From positions 7,751,001 through 7,815,000 of the forward strand of contig NC_003075.7 in NCBI RefSeq assembly GCF_000001735.4: a DNA stretch of 64,000 bases, given 5' to 3'. Below the pieces are notes generated by a model, which was not told the DNA's origin, did no database searches, and was given only the letters and a program-made list of their open reading frames with translations. Positions 51,286-63,118 of the stretch are shown piece after piece. Source of the stretch: Arabidopsis thaliana (lineage: Eukaryota; Streptophyta; Magnoliopsida; Brassicales; Brassicaceae). Position 1 is the first letter of the stretch; the number at the start of each line of letters is the position of its first letter. Both the position numbers and the translations under genes were made by a program.

Positions 51286-53193
51286 GGCGTAATAGTAAGC
51301 TGACTTGTGGTTAAACAAACAACCAAAAAACTCAACAAGTTTGTGGAATAGAGTTTTTTAATGTGGTAGGGACGCGTCTCAAACACGTATTGCCGGCTGT
51401 TGAAACTTTTAAACTATTCAATCTACATACAATTTCAATGCTAAATGTTTTGGGAAATTAATGAACTAGCTAAAGAGTAGGAATATTCATTGGTTAGTAC
51501 GTAGAACATCTTCCGAATCTTTTTTCCGACGTATAGTCTGAGAATGATTACAAAACTAATAGATTTATGAAGTAGATATCCTGAAGAATTCTAAAGGTTA
51601 GTCTACAGTATTTAGATTAAAATGAAGTAAAAACTCTCTTTTAATTGTAATTCATTTTGGTTGAACAAATATTTTTATACAAAAAAGTTTGGTATTATGG
51701 GCAAAGTAAACTAATGATGGTACTTTTGAAACAAAAACTTAATAGTTTGATATTTTAGAGTATTTCTCAAAAATAAAAATGTATCCTGAATATTTCCAAA
51801 ACATTAGTCTGCAATTGACTATAAGTTTTCGATAGGATTGTCTATTTAAGATATCTGGACAAAACAATATTGGTAAGGGTGGATAACGGATAATTTGAAT
51901 TTTGAAAATAATTACACAACATTCTCAAACAAATACAGGACGATTGGGTAACATGACGAGTTGGTGGAAAATTCTACCAGTTAAAACATAGAATGGACCA
52001 TCAAAGTCTGGATATGTGGTTTAAGTATTTGAAATTCAAGACATTCAAATATGTCTGTGAACGGCTACATGTGCTGGTCATACCGGTGCGGGTTCTTTCT
52101 GGACCTTCATCAACCGTATTTAGGTCACCATTCAAACAATTAGATGAGTTTTTGTCATTGTGTGCATTAGTGAGTTTTTACTTAATTTAAAATAAAATAA
52201 TGTATGCTTTATGAGAGGGTTCATACATATCCAATATTTTTACGTATTAAATAAATGATGTAAAATACTCTATTTTTTTATGTTTTTTAAACAAAAGAAA
52301 AAAAACAAAAATAACAAAAGATCATATAATTTTATTTGAGAAAAATATATTATTTGGGTTTTTATTGTACTCGCTTTGTATTGATAGACTTGTTTCGTCG
52401 ATTTTGTACCAATTAGCTAATCTTGTTCTACTTGCGGCTAATGAGTCGATTGTTTTGCATCGTCTATTCTATTGTCTCTTGCAAATAGTCACTCTTCAAA
52501 CATCTCTATCGACTCTTTTCTCGAGTCAATGGCTCCTCACCAATTGTATTGTTACCTCTCTAATTTATCTATATAAACAAATACGTATTATTGAGGGTTA
52601 TTTATTTATTAGCATTATTAAGGGTTAATTAAACTTGTATATTTCTCTTTTGTCAGCTTTGCTAGTTCAATGAATTGTTATACCAAATATATTCCCTTTC
52701 TCTACAAATGTTTCAACTGTACTAATCTTCTATATACAAGTATACAACAGTATTTAAGTTCATAGAGAATGAATATATTGACTTACTAGCTTACATTATT
52801 TGATTATAATATATTTTAGAAATTTTCAGAATAAGTGAATAACAATGTTATATGACGCATATCTAGCTTTTGCAAACCAGAAAGGAAGATACCGCATGAT
52901 TTATCTTCGATAGCAAAATTTCACCAAGTTTTCAATAATTAACTTTTGCGATCAAATCACTAATGGGGTCATGGAGATATTAGAATGTAAGCTTTTGACT
53001 TATCTAACTCACTCTTTTTCTCTCTTTTATTATTTCAAACTCAAAACATCAAAGTTTGACATAGTGCTTGAAACTATCAAGTCCAACAGCGAAATAAGGA
53101 AAATACATACATATAGTTCACAATGCCCCATCATTTAGCAATATTTCGTCGATGCATAGCATATGATTTTTCACACGAAGCCATTACATTAGC
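51286..53193. other. HAK5 upstream region and IIL1 3' flank
   Basis: No supported gene. Short ORFs at 51993-52190 and 52365-52628 have no recognisable motif. HAK5 low-potassium control elements are expected in the left part but I cannot assign any by eye. Confidence 0.4.
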
Positions 53194-56100
53194 CTACTGC
53201 AAGAACTCCCTTGGGTCAGCGACACGGCCGGTTAAAGCCGAGGCTGCAGCAGTGTAAGGAGACGCTAAGTAAATTTGCCCTTCTTTGTGTCCCATCCGAC
53301 CGGGGAAGTTCCTGTTTGTCGTTGAGACACACACCTGTAACAAACATTTTAAAACACGTCTTTGTTAGTCTCACTTTCAAGAATAGGTGAAGTGCAGATA
53401 ATTGGATAAGTAGGGTAAGTAATGGGTACGTACTTGAGGTTCATTCAAGCGAGCGTAGGTGTCTGCTGGGCCACCAAGGCAAGCACCACAGCTAGGGCTG
53501 GCTGGTGTGTCACAGCCAGCTTCTTCAAAGATCTGCGCACATGTCTTTCCACCTGCTCCAGGTACCGGGAGAGCATACACATCCATCCACACCTGATAAG
53601 ATGACCAGATAGATACAATGCATTTGGTATTTGTATTCTTTGATTAAACCACTTGAGATAGTAACAATGTCGAAATGTAGAGCTAACCTTCTGAGTAGCC
53701 GGGACAAGGAAAGTTGGAACTTTGACCTTTCTTCCCTGATAAAACACAAGTAGATTTTCATGAGACTAACGCAAACAAATTGTGGTGATAGAGAAAAGAA
53801 AAGAACCTTAGAGAAAGAATCAATAACTTTTTCCTAATATCAACAACATGCCAGCAAAACTGACTCAACCAGACAAACAAAACACATAACTATGCATGAC
53901 ATAGAAAATAATAAAGAAAACTATCACTGAATGGAACAATTTCAATTTGATGAAGTCTTAGCTTCAGATCATATACTAATACAAGATAACAGATCCTTTT
54001 GCAAGATTGACGATTGTAGTTTCTTCCGCAAAATCAAGTACAACAGAGCTAAGCATGAGTACTAAGATACAGACAAGAAGTGGAACTTACTGCTGCGTGG
54101 AAAAGTTTAGCTGCAGCCATAAAATCCTCTGTCTTCCCACCAGTACAAGAACCGATGTATACTCTGTCAATTTTCACGTCTTTGCATTCTCTAGCTAGAG
54201 CTCGGTTGTCAGGAGAATGAGGCTGAAAAAAAAGACATTAACAAAATAAGTAACCTGAAGTGGCAGAAATAACTCAGTGTTTAAATTGGTAATCGTAAAC
54301 CCACCTTAGCCACCACAGGCTCCAGCTTTGACACGTCAAATCTATAATCTGCGACAAAGCTGTAATTACAAAAAGAAAGGTTAGCCAACGGAGAGATAAC
54401 CAACAGAGGGCAATCCGCAACCAAAAATTGCGCCCAAAAAATACAATTTTTTTACTTAGAGAGTGTGACCATTCTATCAAGTTGTATTACTCATATGAAG
54501 AGTAGGTTCGAAACATGTTGTGTTACACATCCAGAGTACTGAGTTATTTCCAGATAGACAAAAAATTCAAATAGCGATACCAGCAGTCCATATTTACTCT
54601 GCCCACTGTTTAGAAATTCTAGAGTACCATGTGATCGTACCTTGCATTTCCATCACTATATACTGGCTCAAATGGTACAGATGTCCTATTCTGCAGAAGA
54701 TATAAGATCAGGAGTAAGACATACATCAATATAATGATCCTTGAAGAAACATATGATTTACAAGAAAACAAGACAGTATACATGCCTCAACATAATTTAA
54801 TGTCGTCGCATCAGGAGGGATGACACCATTCTTTCCCCCAGCTTCCACAACCATGTTGCACAATGTCATTCTTTCTTCCATCTAGCAGCCAAAAAAGATT
54901 CAAGCAACCATTTATAAATCAATGATAACATCATATGCAGCTATTAATTTTTATTTCTATAAGAGAAGGGACCCATAATGTAGGAAATATAGAATGATTT
55001 CTTACACTCAGACTTTCGATAGTTGTACCACTGAACTCCATCGTCTTGTAAGTTGCACCAGCAACAGATATTTCACCAATAATCTACAAAGTTTGAAGCA
55101 AGTTCAATATCCAGATGAAGGACGCCAGATAGAATCCCAAAAGAGTAATCACTATATAAGTAAACTATCAATTTAGAGACTGCACAGTAATATGCAATTA
55201 GGTGAAGACATATGACTAGAACACATCAGAAGGTTCAATATACCTCATACTACTGTAAAAAATTATCTGTGAAAGATTACGGAAGCTGGAAAAGGAAATA
55301 AATGCAGTAAAACATATCACACTCACTTGTAAAATCAGATCCTTTGCTTGCAAATAACTAGGCATCTCACCATCCAAGATAAACCTCATCGTTGGTGGAA
55401 CCTGCGAAGTCAGGATATGAGCTTCAGACACTACAGTATAATTTGGAGAGGGGGAAACTATTCTAACAAGCCTTTTTCAAGTTGAAACAGGCATCACTGA
55501 TTTCCATTTAACACACTGAATAAAACTATATCATAGAGAATCAAAGGAATCAGCTATTCTACAAACCTTAAGGAGGATTTTTCCAGTGCCTAACACAAAA
55601 CCTGCATCAGTGTTTCCAATCCCTGTAGCAAATTGACCAAATGCTCCAGCAGTACAAGTGTGTGAGTCTGTTCCTAACAAAACCTATAATAGAAAAAACA
55701 CATCATTTCGAACATAATCAAACAAATCCATATTCAATCACAAGAAAGCCAATCATATCCAGTGAAAGAGATCTTTACCTCTCCTGGCCTGCAATGACCT
55801 TCTTGTGCAAGTGCAACATGGCAAACACCTTTGTAGTCAGGATTAGCCTACAGATGAGTGAAACAAACAAAAAAGCATTAAACTTCATCCGAATGCAAGC
55901 AAAACAGAATCAATTCAAACCATCATACCTTAAAATTTCCAAGGTCAGTGATATCATAGAAATACTTAATATTCTGTTCCCTGCAATGCTCCCTCATGAT
56001 GTCAACATTCCGGTTTGCACGCTTATCAGCAGTGAAAATATAATGATCCGGAATCACAACAATCTTCTCCGGATCCCAAACCTTCAGCAAGTAAGTAAAC

Positions 56101-56789
56101 AATCACAATAAGTTACACTAAACAACCATTGTGATCACCAATTCACTAATACCTAAACTAAACCTATCAAAACTCTTCTCAATTTGTATAATTACAGAAG
56201 AAGAAGAAGAAGAAGAAGAAGAAGAAGAAGAAGAAGAAGAAGAAGAAGAAGAAGAAGAAGAAGAATACGTACCTTGGCTTTTTCACCAAACTCTCTCTTG
56301 AAGATACCAAAAGCACCAGGACCACAAACATCATGAGTCATAAGAACATCAACATTAACCCAAATGTTATCACCAGGAACCACTAATGACTTCTCCGAAG
56401 CTCTAGCTAGAATCTTCTCCGTCATTGTCATCCCAGTTTTCACCTGATAAAATCCAACACACAAAACCATTGAAGTAAAATCAAACGAGAGAGAAAGAAG
56501 AAGAAGAAGAAGAAGCTTATACCGATCCTGTAGTTCCAGGAGACCGATCCTTTTGAGGAGCCATAACGGAAACAATCTTCCGTGAGATCGATTTCTTCTG
56601 ACATCGATGAATCGAAATCTGAGAAGATTTAGGAAACGAAGAAATCCCCAAATCACTCTGCGAAAATCGACAAAACCTATAAGAAATTGAGAAAATGTGA
56701 AATCGAGAGAGAAAAGAAATGAAGGATAGATGAATAACCTTGGAGGATGATTTGCATAGAAAAGGAGAGGAAGAGATAACAGAAGCCAT
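53194..56789 (-). CDS. IIL1: Isopropylmalate isomerase large subunit (aconitase family)
   Basis: Fifteen minus-strand exons: 56789-56739, 56657-56523, 56443-56273, 56081-55929, 55847-55779, 55683-55567, 55401-55327, 55083-55006, 54881-54786, 54690-54641, 54359-54305, 54222-54091, 53735-53688, 53592-53434 and 53334-53194; 509 aa. The Ser/Lys-rich start ([17 protein letters not shown]...) suits a chloroplast transit peptide. Catalytic landmarks: [15 protein letters not shown], and [4Fe-4S] cysteines C376 (GSCTGG), C445 and C448 (PSCGACLGG). With a small subunit it isomerises 2-isopropylmalate in leucine synthesis and methylthioalkylmalates in Met-derived glucosinolate synthesis. The intron after exon 9 starts with GC (GAG|GCATGT). 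Intron 3 holds (GAA)23. Confidence 0.96.
56197..56265. repeat. (GAA)23 / (TTC)23 trinucleotide repeat in IIL1 intron 3
   Basis: A perfect 69-bp GAA run on the plus strand (TTC in the transcript sense). It fills over a third of the 191-bp intron 56082-56272 and begins 7 nt after the splice donor GTACGTA. Expansion of this repeat in the Bur-0 accession is the known cause of the irregularly impaired leaves phenotype. Confidence 0.97.
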
Positions 56790-57147
56790 TGATTCTTCTT
56801 CGTCTTCTTCTTCTTCGTGAGGGTGTGTGTGTGTGCGCGGAGATTAGAGGCGTGTGTTAGAAAAAACCTAAAGGGGTTATAAATTCGTCTTTCTACTATA
56901 GTAGACAAAAAGTCTTACTATGACACATAAGCTGCGTTGACTGTGAGAGAGTCTCTAGTTAGGTGACAAATAAATCAAACAAATTGTCATTAGGTTGGTG
57001 TCATTAAACGTTTAATCACGTGATACTTCATACTTGTCTTGATAAGTAACTTTTTTTAACCATTCACAAGAACAAAAGTATTCGTTAATTCACATTTCTA
57101 AAATTTATTAATTCAGGGATGTACTCGAATTAGTTGTTTCTACAATT

Positions 57148-57323
57148 TAGTAAAACCTCTATAAATTAAGAATATTGAGATTAATGGTTTACTAAATTTC
57201 ATTAAATTATCGTAATTATTAATTTATAGAAGTGATATTTTTAGGTTAAATTATTAATTTAGAACTAGAAAAAATATTTTAAGGTATTAGTATATCGAGT
57301 ATTAATTCATTGAGGTTTCATTG
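57148..57323. mobile_element. Degenerate short Emigrant-like (pogo-type) MITE
   Basis: The left end agtaaaacctctataaatta matches the Emigrant terminal repeat; the right end aattcattgaggtttcattg is its decayed inverse, followed by TA. About 176 bp with internal loss. The family assignment rests on the terminal sequence only. Confidence 0.5.
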
Positions 57324-58474
57324 TATCAAGCTTTGTTAAGTTTGTGTCTCTATTTTAGAATTTGTTTGTGTTAATGTTTTAGTTTTGTTGCTTGCTATTT
57401 GGGACTATTTCTTTAATCTCATCTATCTTGTAATATTCTAGCTTACGACTGAAAGAATTGTTTGACCAAAAAAAAAAATTGTTAAACACATATTTGTTGA
57501 GTTATGGATCAACAGCAGGAATTGAGTTATGTCTACTCATTTTTGACTTTTTGCTTCAAGTCTAGATAGTCACAAATAGTTAAAATTCTTTTAGTTGAAT
57601 TATATATGCTTAAAGGTTTTTAAAAATCTGGCAAAGATAATTAAGAATAAATTATTTCGCTCATTTTTTTGACATTTAAAACTATTTCGATGCTACAAAG
57701 CTAGAACGACCGTGTTAATTTACGTTTGCTTTACTTTAAAAGTTGAAGTTGATATTAAGATTGATGATATCATCTCGAGAAAACGTATTTGCACACCAAT
57801 GCAATAGTTTTGAGAGAATAAAGTAGTTTGGTTATAATACATAAAGCTTTTTTCGTGATAATGTATTTAATTTGTAGACAAAGAGGATTGAGTCTTTAGG
57901 TTGGCGAATACGTTCTTGTTTACCACGTGACAAAAACTTCCAGTCACCAAAATGTACAATGACGAAACAGAGATTATATAGAATGTAGTTATATATAATA
58001 ACTTAATGACGTTGATTAACTTTGCTTAACTCTATGATTTTCCTAAGTTTTTCCTGGTTTCTAGTTTTTGTTTTTCTGGTGAGTAATGTTTTACTGGTTA
58101 AGCTAATTTATAACTATTACATACTTTCTCATTTTCTTTTTGATGAAATTTACATTTGTACAAAAAAAAAAGCCATTAATTTATATAGGATCTTTTAATC
58201 TAGGCGGTGTAACTTTAGATAAACAATATTTTTAAGCGTTCTTTAATGCAACACATGATTATGAGCTACCATTTCAAGTTGTTGCGATGCAATCGATCGA
58301 TTTCTTGGTTTGCGTTGTTTCTTGGACAAGAAGGAAGAACAAACAGGTCCCCACGCACTCAGAGGAAGCTTGTTGCCCAATTTGTGATTTATGCTATATG
58401 GAAGCAGCGTTAAAACGTCCTACCCAACCAGATTCTCATTTGGCCATCAATTATCTTCAAAAAAATTGATAGAG

Positions 58475-58538
58475 AGATCAAGAATTTTAATCAATGCCAG
58501 AAAGATAGATCAAGAATTTTAATCAATGCCAGAAAGAT
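58475..58538. repeat. Perfect 32-bp tandem duplication
   Basis: Units 58475-58506 and 58507-58538 are identical, beginning agatcaagaattttaatc. No frame or motif explains it. Confidence 0.9.
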
Positions 58539-59154
58539 CAAACAAGCGGTTCACGGTGCTTATGAGTCTTTGGTGCACTGAAGATTGACACTTTCCCAAC
58601 TCTGAAATCTATTGATTTCTTGTTTTTAGCTTTTATTAGGTTGAGGTCCATGTAAAAACCAAACTGTTCATATCATATGATATTAACATTCATAGCAAAA
58701 AAAAAAAAAAATGGATAAGGGTGAATAAGGAGAAAAAAAAACGTCATGCCAAGTTAGCAACCACCAGAATAGATGGAAGCGAATAATTGTTTGTTGGGTC
58801 ATATGCATATTTCTGTAGAAGTCCATAAAAGCCTTCTCACATATTGTCCAATCCTTATACAACTCCTATGAACGAACGTGCGATTTGAGTTATATAAAAA
58901 CAAATGTGTTGAAATTTTATTTGTAATTTGTAGTGTTGGAAAATGGCGGTTTATAAAGAAGAAACCAAATATACAGCAAGGTTATATAATTTAATACACA
59001 TATAATCTTAAGTTCTGTTTCTTGGATTTCTATTTACAGGCTTGTATATCACATGGAAAAAGTTGTGATTTACGCACTAAACTAACACTACAACTAGACA
59101 TTGACATTCGACTTAAACAAAGTCTCCTCTCTTCATAACATTCGCAAACACATG

Positions 59155-59162
59155 TATATATA
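59155..59162 (+). promoter_or_regulatory. Candidate TATA box of the EF-hand gene
   Basis: TATATATA 53-60 bp upstream of the ATG at 59215. Confidence 0.45.
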
Positions 59163-59214
59163 TACCAGAAACCATAGATTCCCTTCCTAGCTTTTCAAAA
59201 TTCTACAACAAATA

Positions 59215-61362
59215 ATGGATGAGCTCCACGAAGCCGCGATTGCTTATTACAACAATGGCTCCATGGAACAACAAAATTTGTCGTGGCAGTTTTTCCGGGC
59301 AATGGATGTTAACGGAGACGGCCGTGTCAGCCTTCAAGAATACACCGACTTCTTGCGTCAAACCGCTGGTTTAGCTTGGATCCATCCCGAGATGTTTCGG
59401 GAGCTCGACCGAAATGGAGATGGTCAGCTTGACTTTTGGGAGGTCTTGACGCTTTACTACGTGGCTCGGACCCGGACCATTAACTGCCGCACATGCCTCC
59501 GGATTCTCAATGGTCTATACTTCACGTGTGTCACATGCTTTGAATCTTCATGTGGCAACACGTTTGATCTTTGCGTCAAGTGTTATATGCGTCGGACGTA
59601 TTGTCATCCGCATCGTCTCTTTTTGGATAGTTATGTCTTATTACGATCAAGACGTATCCACCATCCTTCGGTATGTTGACTCCATCAATCGTTTTTTTTT
59701 TTTTTAAGTTTTGGATTTAGGCGTTTCCAATAGCTATAGACATAAATCGCGTTTGTTGACGTGTCGCGGTTCATTGGTAGTTTAGGCCTAAATTGATTAG
59801 AGTTGACATAGTTGTAACTAGTTCTTGACTAATTATCTTTGTTTCGAATAGCGATTAATATTTTGATATATGTATGCATTGGTTTGAAACGTCGAATAAA
59901 CGTTTAATTTTGCTGTATAAACATTAAGCCAGAATATGAATTACAGTAAAACCTATATAAATTAATAATGTAGGGATCGGAAAAATTTATTAATTTAGAG
60001 AGGTATTAATTTATAGAGAGATTTTCTAAATTTTGAAATTTCTTATAAAATTTGATCTAAAAAGTAAGTTTTTCTATATAATGAATAATCTTTTTAAAAT
60101 CAATTACAAGTAGAAAACCATTATTAGGTTCAAAACAAAATAAACTTTTTTCTACTTGGTAAAAATATTATATCTGAACTCTAGAAAAAATTAATATAAA
60201 TTGTATAAAAAATATACTAGAGTCATATTTTACTAACTATATATTATACATAATATATATTCATAAATATACATATATATATTCATAAATTTATATAATT
60301 ATTAATTTATAATATTGATAAGACCAGATATTTACATAGGATTTTCAAAAAAGTTATTATCTTATTAATTTATCGATTTGTATCAATTTTTACACTAATC
60401 TCAACTACAGAGCGGAAGAATTTATTAATTTATAAAGGTTATTAATTTATCGAGTATTAATTTATAGAGGTTTTACTGTATATATTTTAAGTTTTGTGTT
60501 GACACGTATACATCCATTTCCTTTATTTCATAATGAACACGGTTTTAACTTGTAGACAGAAAGTCAATTACATTCATAAATATGATTACGTCTCTCAAAA
60601 TTATTAATGGATCGGCGACGATTAAATCAATAAAATGTCAACATTTTGTATCAATGATTAATTGATTATATATCGCATTCAATATTAGCAATCATTAATA
60701 ATAGGACGTGCATGGTGCGAAGGAGGACTTAGTAAGACAGATAATTAGAAATCAGACTTAATTAAAGTAGTCAATGTATTGAAACTTAACCATTCTTATT
60801 TAATTACGTCGCTATCTTTAATTATCTATTTTCTCTATAAAAAAAACTAAATTTGATTGAACCAAAGTAACCAAAATGATCTAATCAAATGTTCAAATAA
60901 TCATCTAAAAGTCTTTCAACCGAGTAAAGGTATATATAAATTAAACCAAATTAAACCTTGATGGTTGATGAAATAAGCATAGAAAATCTGTTTATTTTTC
61001 TATCTTTTCTTTCTTAAAGAAGTATGAAAAAGTCGCACAAATAAATGATGCGTGGTTCATAGAAACAAACAAGTAATGATATGGTTATGTTCTCAATGGT
61101 GCAGCAGCCGCCCGGCGATCAAAACCTAGCTGAAGCACAACATTCGAGGGTAAGCCTTTCTTACATTTTATTTTATTTTATTTTATTATAATTGTTGTAA
61201 AAATGTTCATTCTTATTATCTTTAGTAATCAAGTACTATTAATATTATAAGCAAATTAACTAACATGAGTTTAATTTGCAGATGGGGTGGTGGAATGCGT
61301 TGAGAGCAATGGAAGTTGCACTTGCTGTTGGACATCTCGCTGCTTTTTGCACCATTATGTGA
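59215..61362 (+). CDS. EF-hand calcium-binding protein with C-terminal zinc-finger-like domain (extended three-exon model)
   Basis: Exon 1, 59215-59670, encodes 152 aa: EF-hand 1 DVNGDGRVSLQEY (~31-43), EF-hand 2 DRNGDGQLDFWEV (~64-76), both with complete D-x-N/D-x-D/G loops, then a ZZ-like Cys-rich domain (CRTC, CVTC, CVKC, with HPH near the end). Read through, exon 1 stops after two more codons (154 aa, the model I recall for AT4G13440). But 59671 is a good donor (TCG|GTATGT), and phase-0 exons 61105-61149 (PPGDQNLAEAQ) and 61282-61362 (MGWWNALRAMEVALAVGH...) follow with strong acceptors (GGTGCAG|, TTTGCAG|), giving 193 aa. An Emigrant MITE sits in intron 1. The core is certain; the extension is inference. 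Confidence 0.75.
59944..60478. mobile_element. Emigrant-type MITE (pogo/Tc1-mariner derived)
   Basis: 535-bp element with ~24-bp terminal inverted repeats (cagtaaaacctatataaatt at the left; aatttatagaggttttactg at the right), flanked by the TA dinucleotide on both sides (59942-59943 and 60479-60480). This matches the known Emigrant terminus and TA target duplication. There is no coding capacity. It lies inside intron 1 of the extended EF-hand gene model. Confidence 0.85.
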
Positions 61363-61730
61363 ATGCTCACTTTCTAGTTCACATCACATTTACACATTTT
61401 ATCATGATACTCAATTCTTATATAAACATTAAAGCTTGCTTACTTTTTATTTATTTAGTTATGAAAACATATATTTATGTGTACGAAACAAACAAAGCCT
61501 TTTGCGTTGCAAAAGAGAGGTTCGGCAATTCTTCATAAATGCATGGTTCGATAGTTAGTTAATTTTCGTGTATAATTAAGTTCATCCGGATTATGTTAAT
61601 TCTATGTTATTTGGTAATCTTTGTCTAAAAATAAAGAAATAAAAATGATTAAATGTGTAACCTCTTTAAAGTTAACAATCAATAAATCATATGAACTTGG
61701 CATGTTCAAAATCTGGTAAATACGAAAGTC
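61363..61730. other. 3' flank of the EF-hand gene
   Basis: Likely 3' UTR (AATAAA-like signals near 61630). The minus-one-frame ORF 61287-61538 is a shadow of the last exon. No other gene. Confidence 0.45.
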
Positions 61731-61745
61731 AAAAAGGTCTTATAA
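61731..61745. repeat. Left target-site duplication of the LINE insertion
   Basis: The 15-bp sequence aaaaaggtcttataa is repeated exactly at 63119-63133, on the other side of the element's poly(A) tail. Confidence 0.95.
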
Positions 61746-62996
61746 TTGCTCCAGTCTGTTATCAACAGTACCATCAACTTCTGGACTTCTATTTTCTTAT
61801 TGCCAAACCGATGTCTCGCTGACCTTGAACAGTTGTGTTGTGCTTTTTGGTGGAATGGTACTGCCTCAACTGCTCGTGGCGCTATAGTTGCTTGGGAAGT
61901 TGTTTGCTCCCCTAAATCTTCTGGTGGGCTTGGGCTGAAAAGATTAGCTGATTGGAATCAGTTTTTTGGTTTGAAGCTGATTTGGCTACTTTTTTCTCAA
62001 GACGGATCTTTGTGGGTGTCGTGGTGTAAAACACACTTCATCCGTGGTAGATGCTTTTGGAATGCTGATTTCAGAGCCACTGGCAGCTGGATTTGGCGTA
62101 GTCTCGCAAAGCTCCATTCTCTTGCTCGCCCTTTTGTGTTCTGTGAAATTGTTTCCGGTCGTGACGCTCTTTTCTGGCACGATAACTGGACTGATTTAGG
62201 TCCTTTAATAGATGTTGTTGGTGTGGCAGGTCCTCGAGTTACGAGCATTGCCTCGTTGTGTCTCGTTTGCGATGCCTCCTCAGATGGATTTTGGTCCATC
62301 CCGCAAGGGCGACATCCTCTTACTCAACTTTTAAGGACTTGTCTTATCTCTTACAATCCTCCTCCTTTTGATGTTGGGAATGATATCTTCAGTTGGAAGA
62401 CCTCAAGAAATCAAAGTCTTGATTTTTTCTCTTCTCCTAAGACTTGGCGTCATCTTCACCCTGCTGGACCAGCTGTTTCTTGGCATTCTCAGGTTTGGTT
62501 CAGGGAAAAAATCCCAAACCATGCTTTCTTGACTTGGCTAACTGTTCAAAATCGACTTACCACTAGAGACAGGTTAAGGCAGTAGAGTATACCAGCTCCT
62601 GCTTCTTGTCTGCTATGCTTATCTGGTGAGGAGTCTAGGGACCATCTCTTCTTCCAATGCAACTACTCCAAATCTCTCTGCCTTGACCTCTTCGCCGCTT
62701 TCATTCCAATCCCGTTTTCAAGCTTCGACAACATGCTCAACTGGATTAAGTCTCCTACCACAAATAGAAGACTAAATGCGATTTGTATGCTTCTCTTTCA
62801 AGCCTTGATCTATTATATTTGGGCTGAACGCAACTCAAGATTACACTCCTCTTCCTTTCGATCTGAAACTCATTTGAAGAAAGATATTCAGCTCCTAATT
62901 CGTCGCAGACTGGCGAGTCTTGATAACAAGGTCACAACTCTTCCGTCAAATGATCATGTGACTTATCTTTCACTATGGTTCACAAATTTTCAGTAA
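61746..62996 (+). pseudogene. LINE ORF2 C-terminal fragment (end of reverse transcriptase region and zf-RVT), one in-frame stop
   Basis: Opens with LQSVINSTINFWTSIFLLP and CCAFWWNG, typical of the thumb region after plant LINE reverse transcriptases, then WKVVxxPKxxGGLGL-type text, IVSGRDALFWHDNW, and a zf-RVT domain (VWFREKIPNHAFLTWL, CLLCLSGEESRDHLFFQC). One TAG at 62583-62585 breaks the frame where relatives usually have Trp (TGG to TAG is one base change). The same frame then continues to 62996. There is no start codon of its own. Confidence 0.9.
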
Positions 62997-63085
62997 TTTC
63001 TAATCTCCGGTTTCTTTCTTTCAACTTATGTATTCTAATCTGGAAATATTGTCTCCTATGTAACCTTTGCTCTTTTACAATATAT

Positions 63086-63118
<33 letters not shown>
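61746..63118 (+). mobile_element. 5'-truncated non-LTR retrotransposon (LINE) insertion
   Basis: The element begins mid-ORF at 61746 and ends in a ~28-nt poly(A) tail (63090-63117), with perfect 15-bp target-site duplications on both sides. This is the signature of target-primed reverse transcription with 5' truncation. About 1.37 kb remains of a 5-6-kb element. Confidence 0.95.

Larger units (their letters stand above)
56790..59154. other. Intergenic region between IIL1 and the EF-hand gene
   Basis: Contains IIL1 leader sequence, a degenerate Emigrant-like element (57148-57323) and a 32-bp tandem duplication (58475-58538). The ORF 58287-58469 (60 aa, with CCPICDLCY) is not recognised and I do not call it a gene. 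Confidence 0.45.

Noticed and set aside
51993..52628. Two small plus-strand ORFs (65 and 87 aa) in the HAK5-IIL1 gap
   Set aside because: No motif, no promoter or splice support; consistent with chance ORFs in this gap.
56192..56908. 238-aa minus-strand ORF ending in a poly-Leu run
   Set aside because: It reads through IIL1 introns and the TTC repeat in a wrong frame; the spliced IIL1 model explains the region.
58287..58469. 60-aa ORF containing CCPICDLCY, suggestive of a zinc finger or transposon fragment
   Set aside because: Too short, with no flanking domain or terminal repeats to support any assignment.
61287..61538. 83-aa ORF overlapping the last EF-hand exon
   Set aside because: Frame-shifted shadow of the WWNALRAMEVALAVGH exon.
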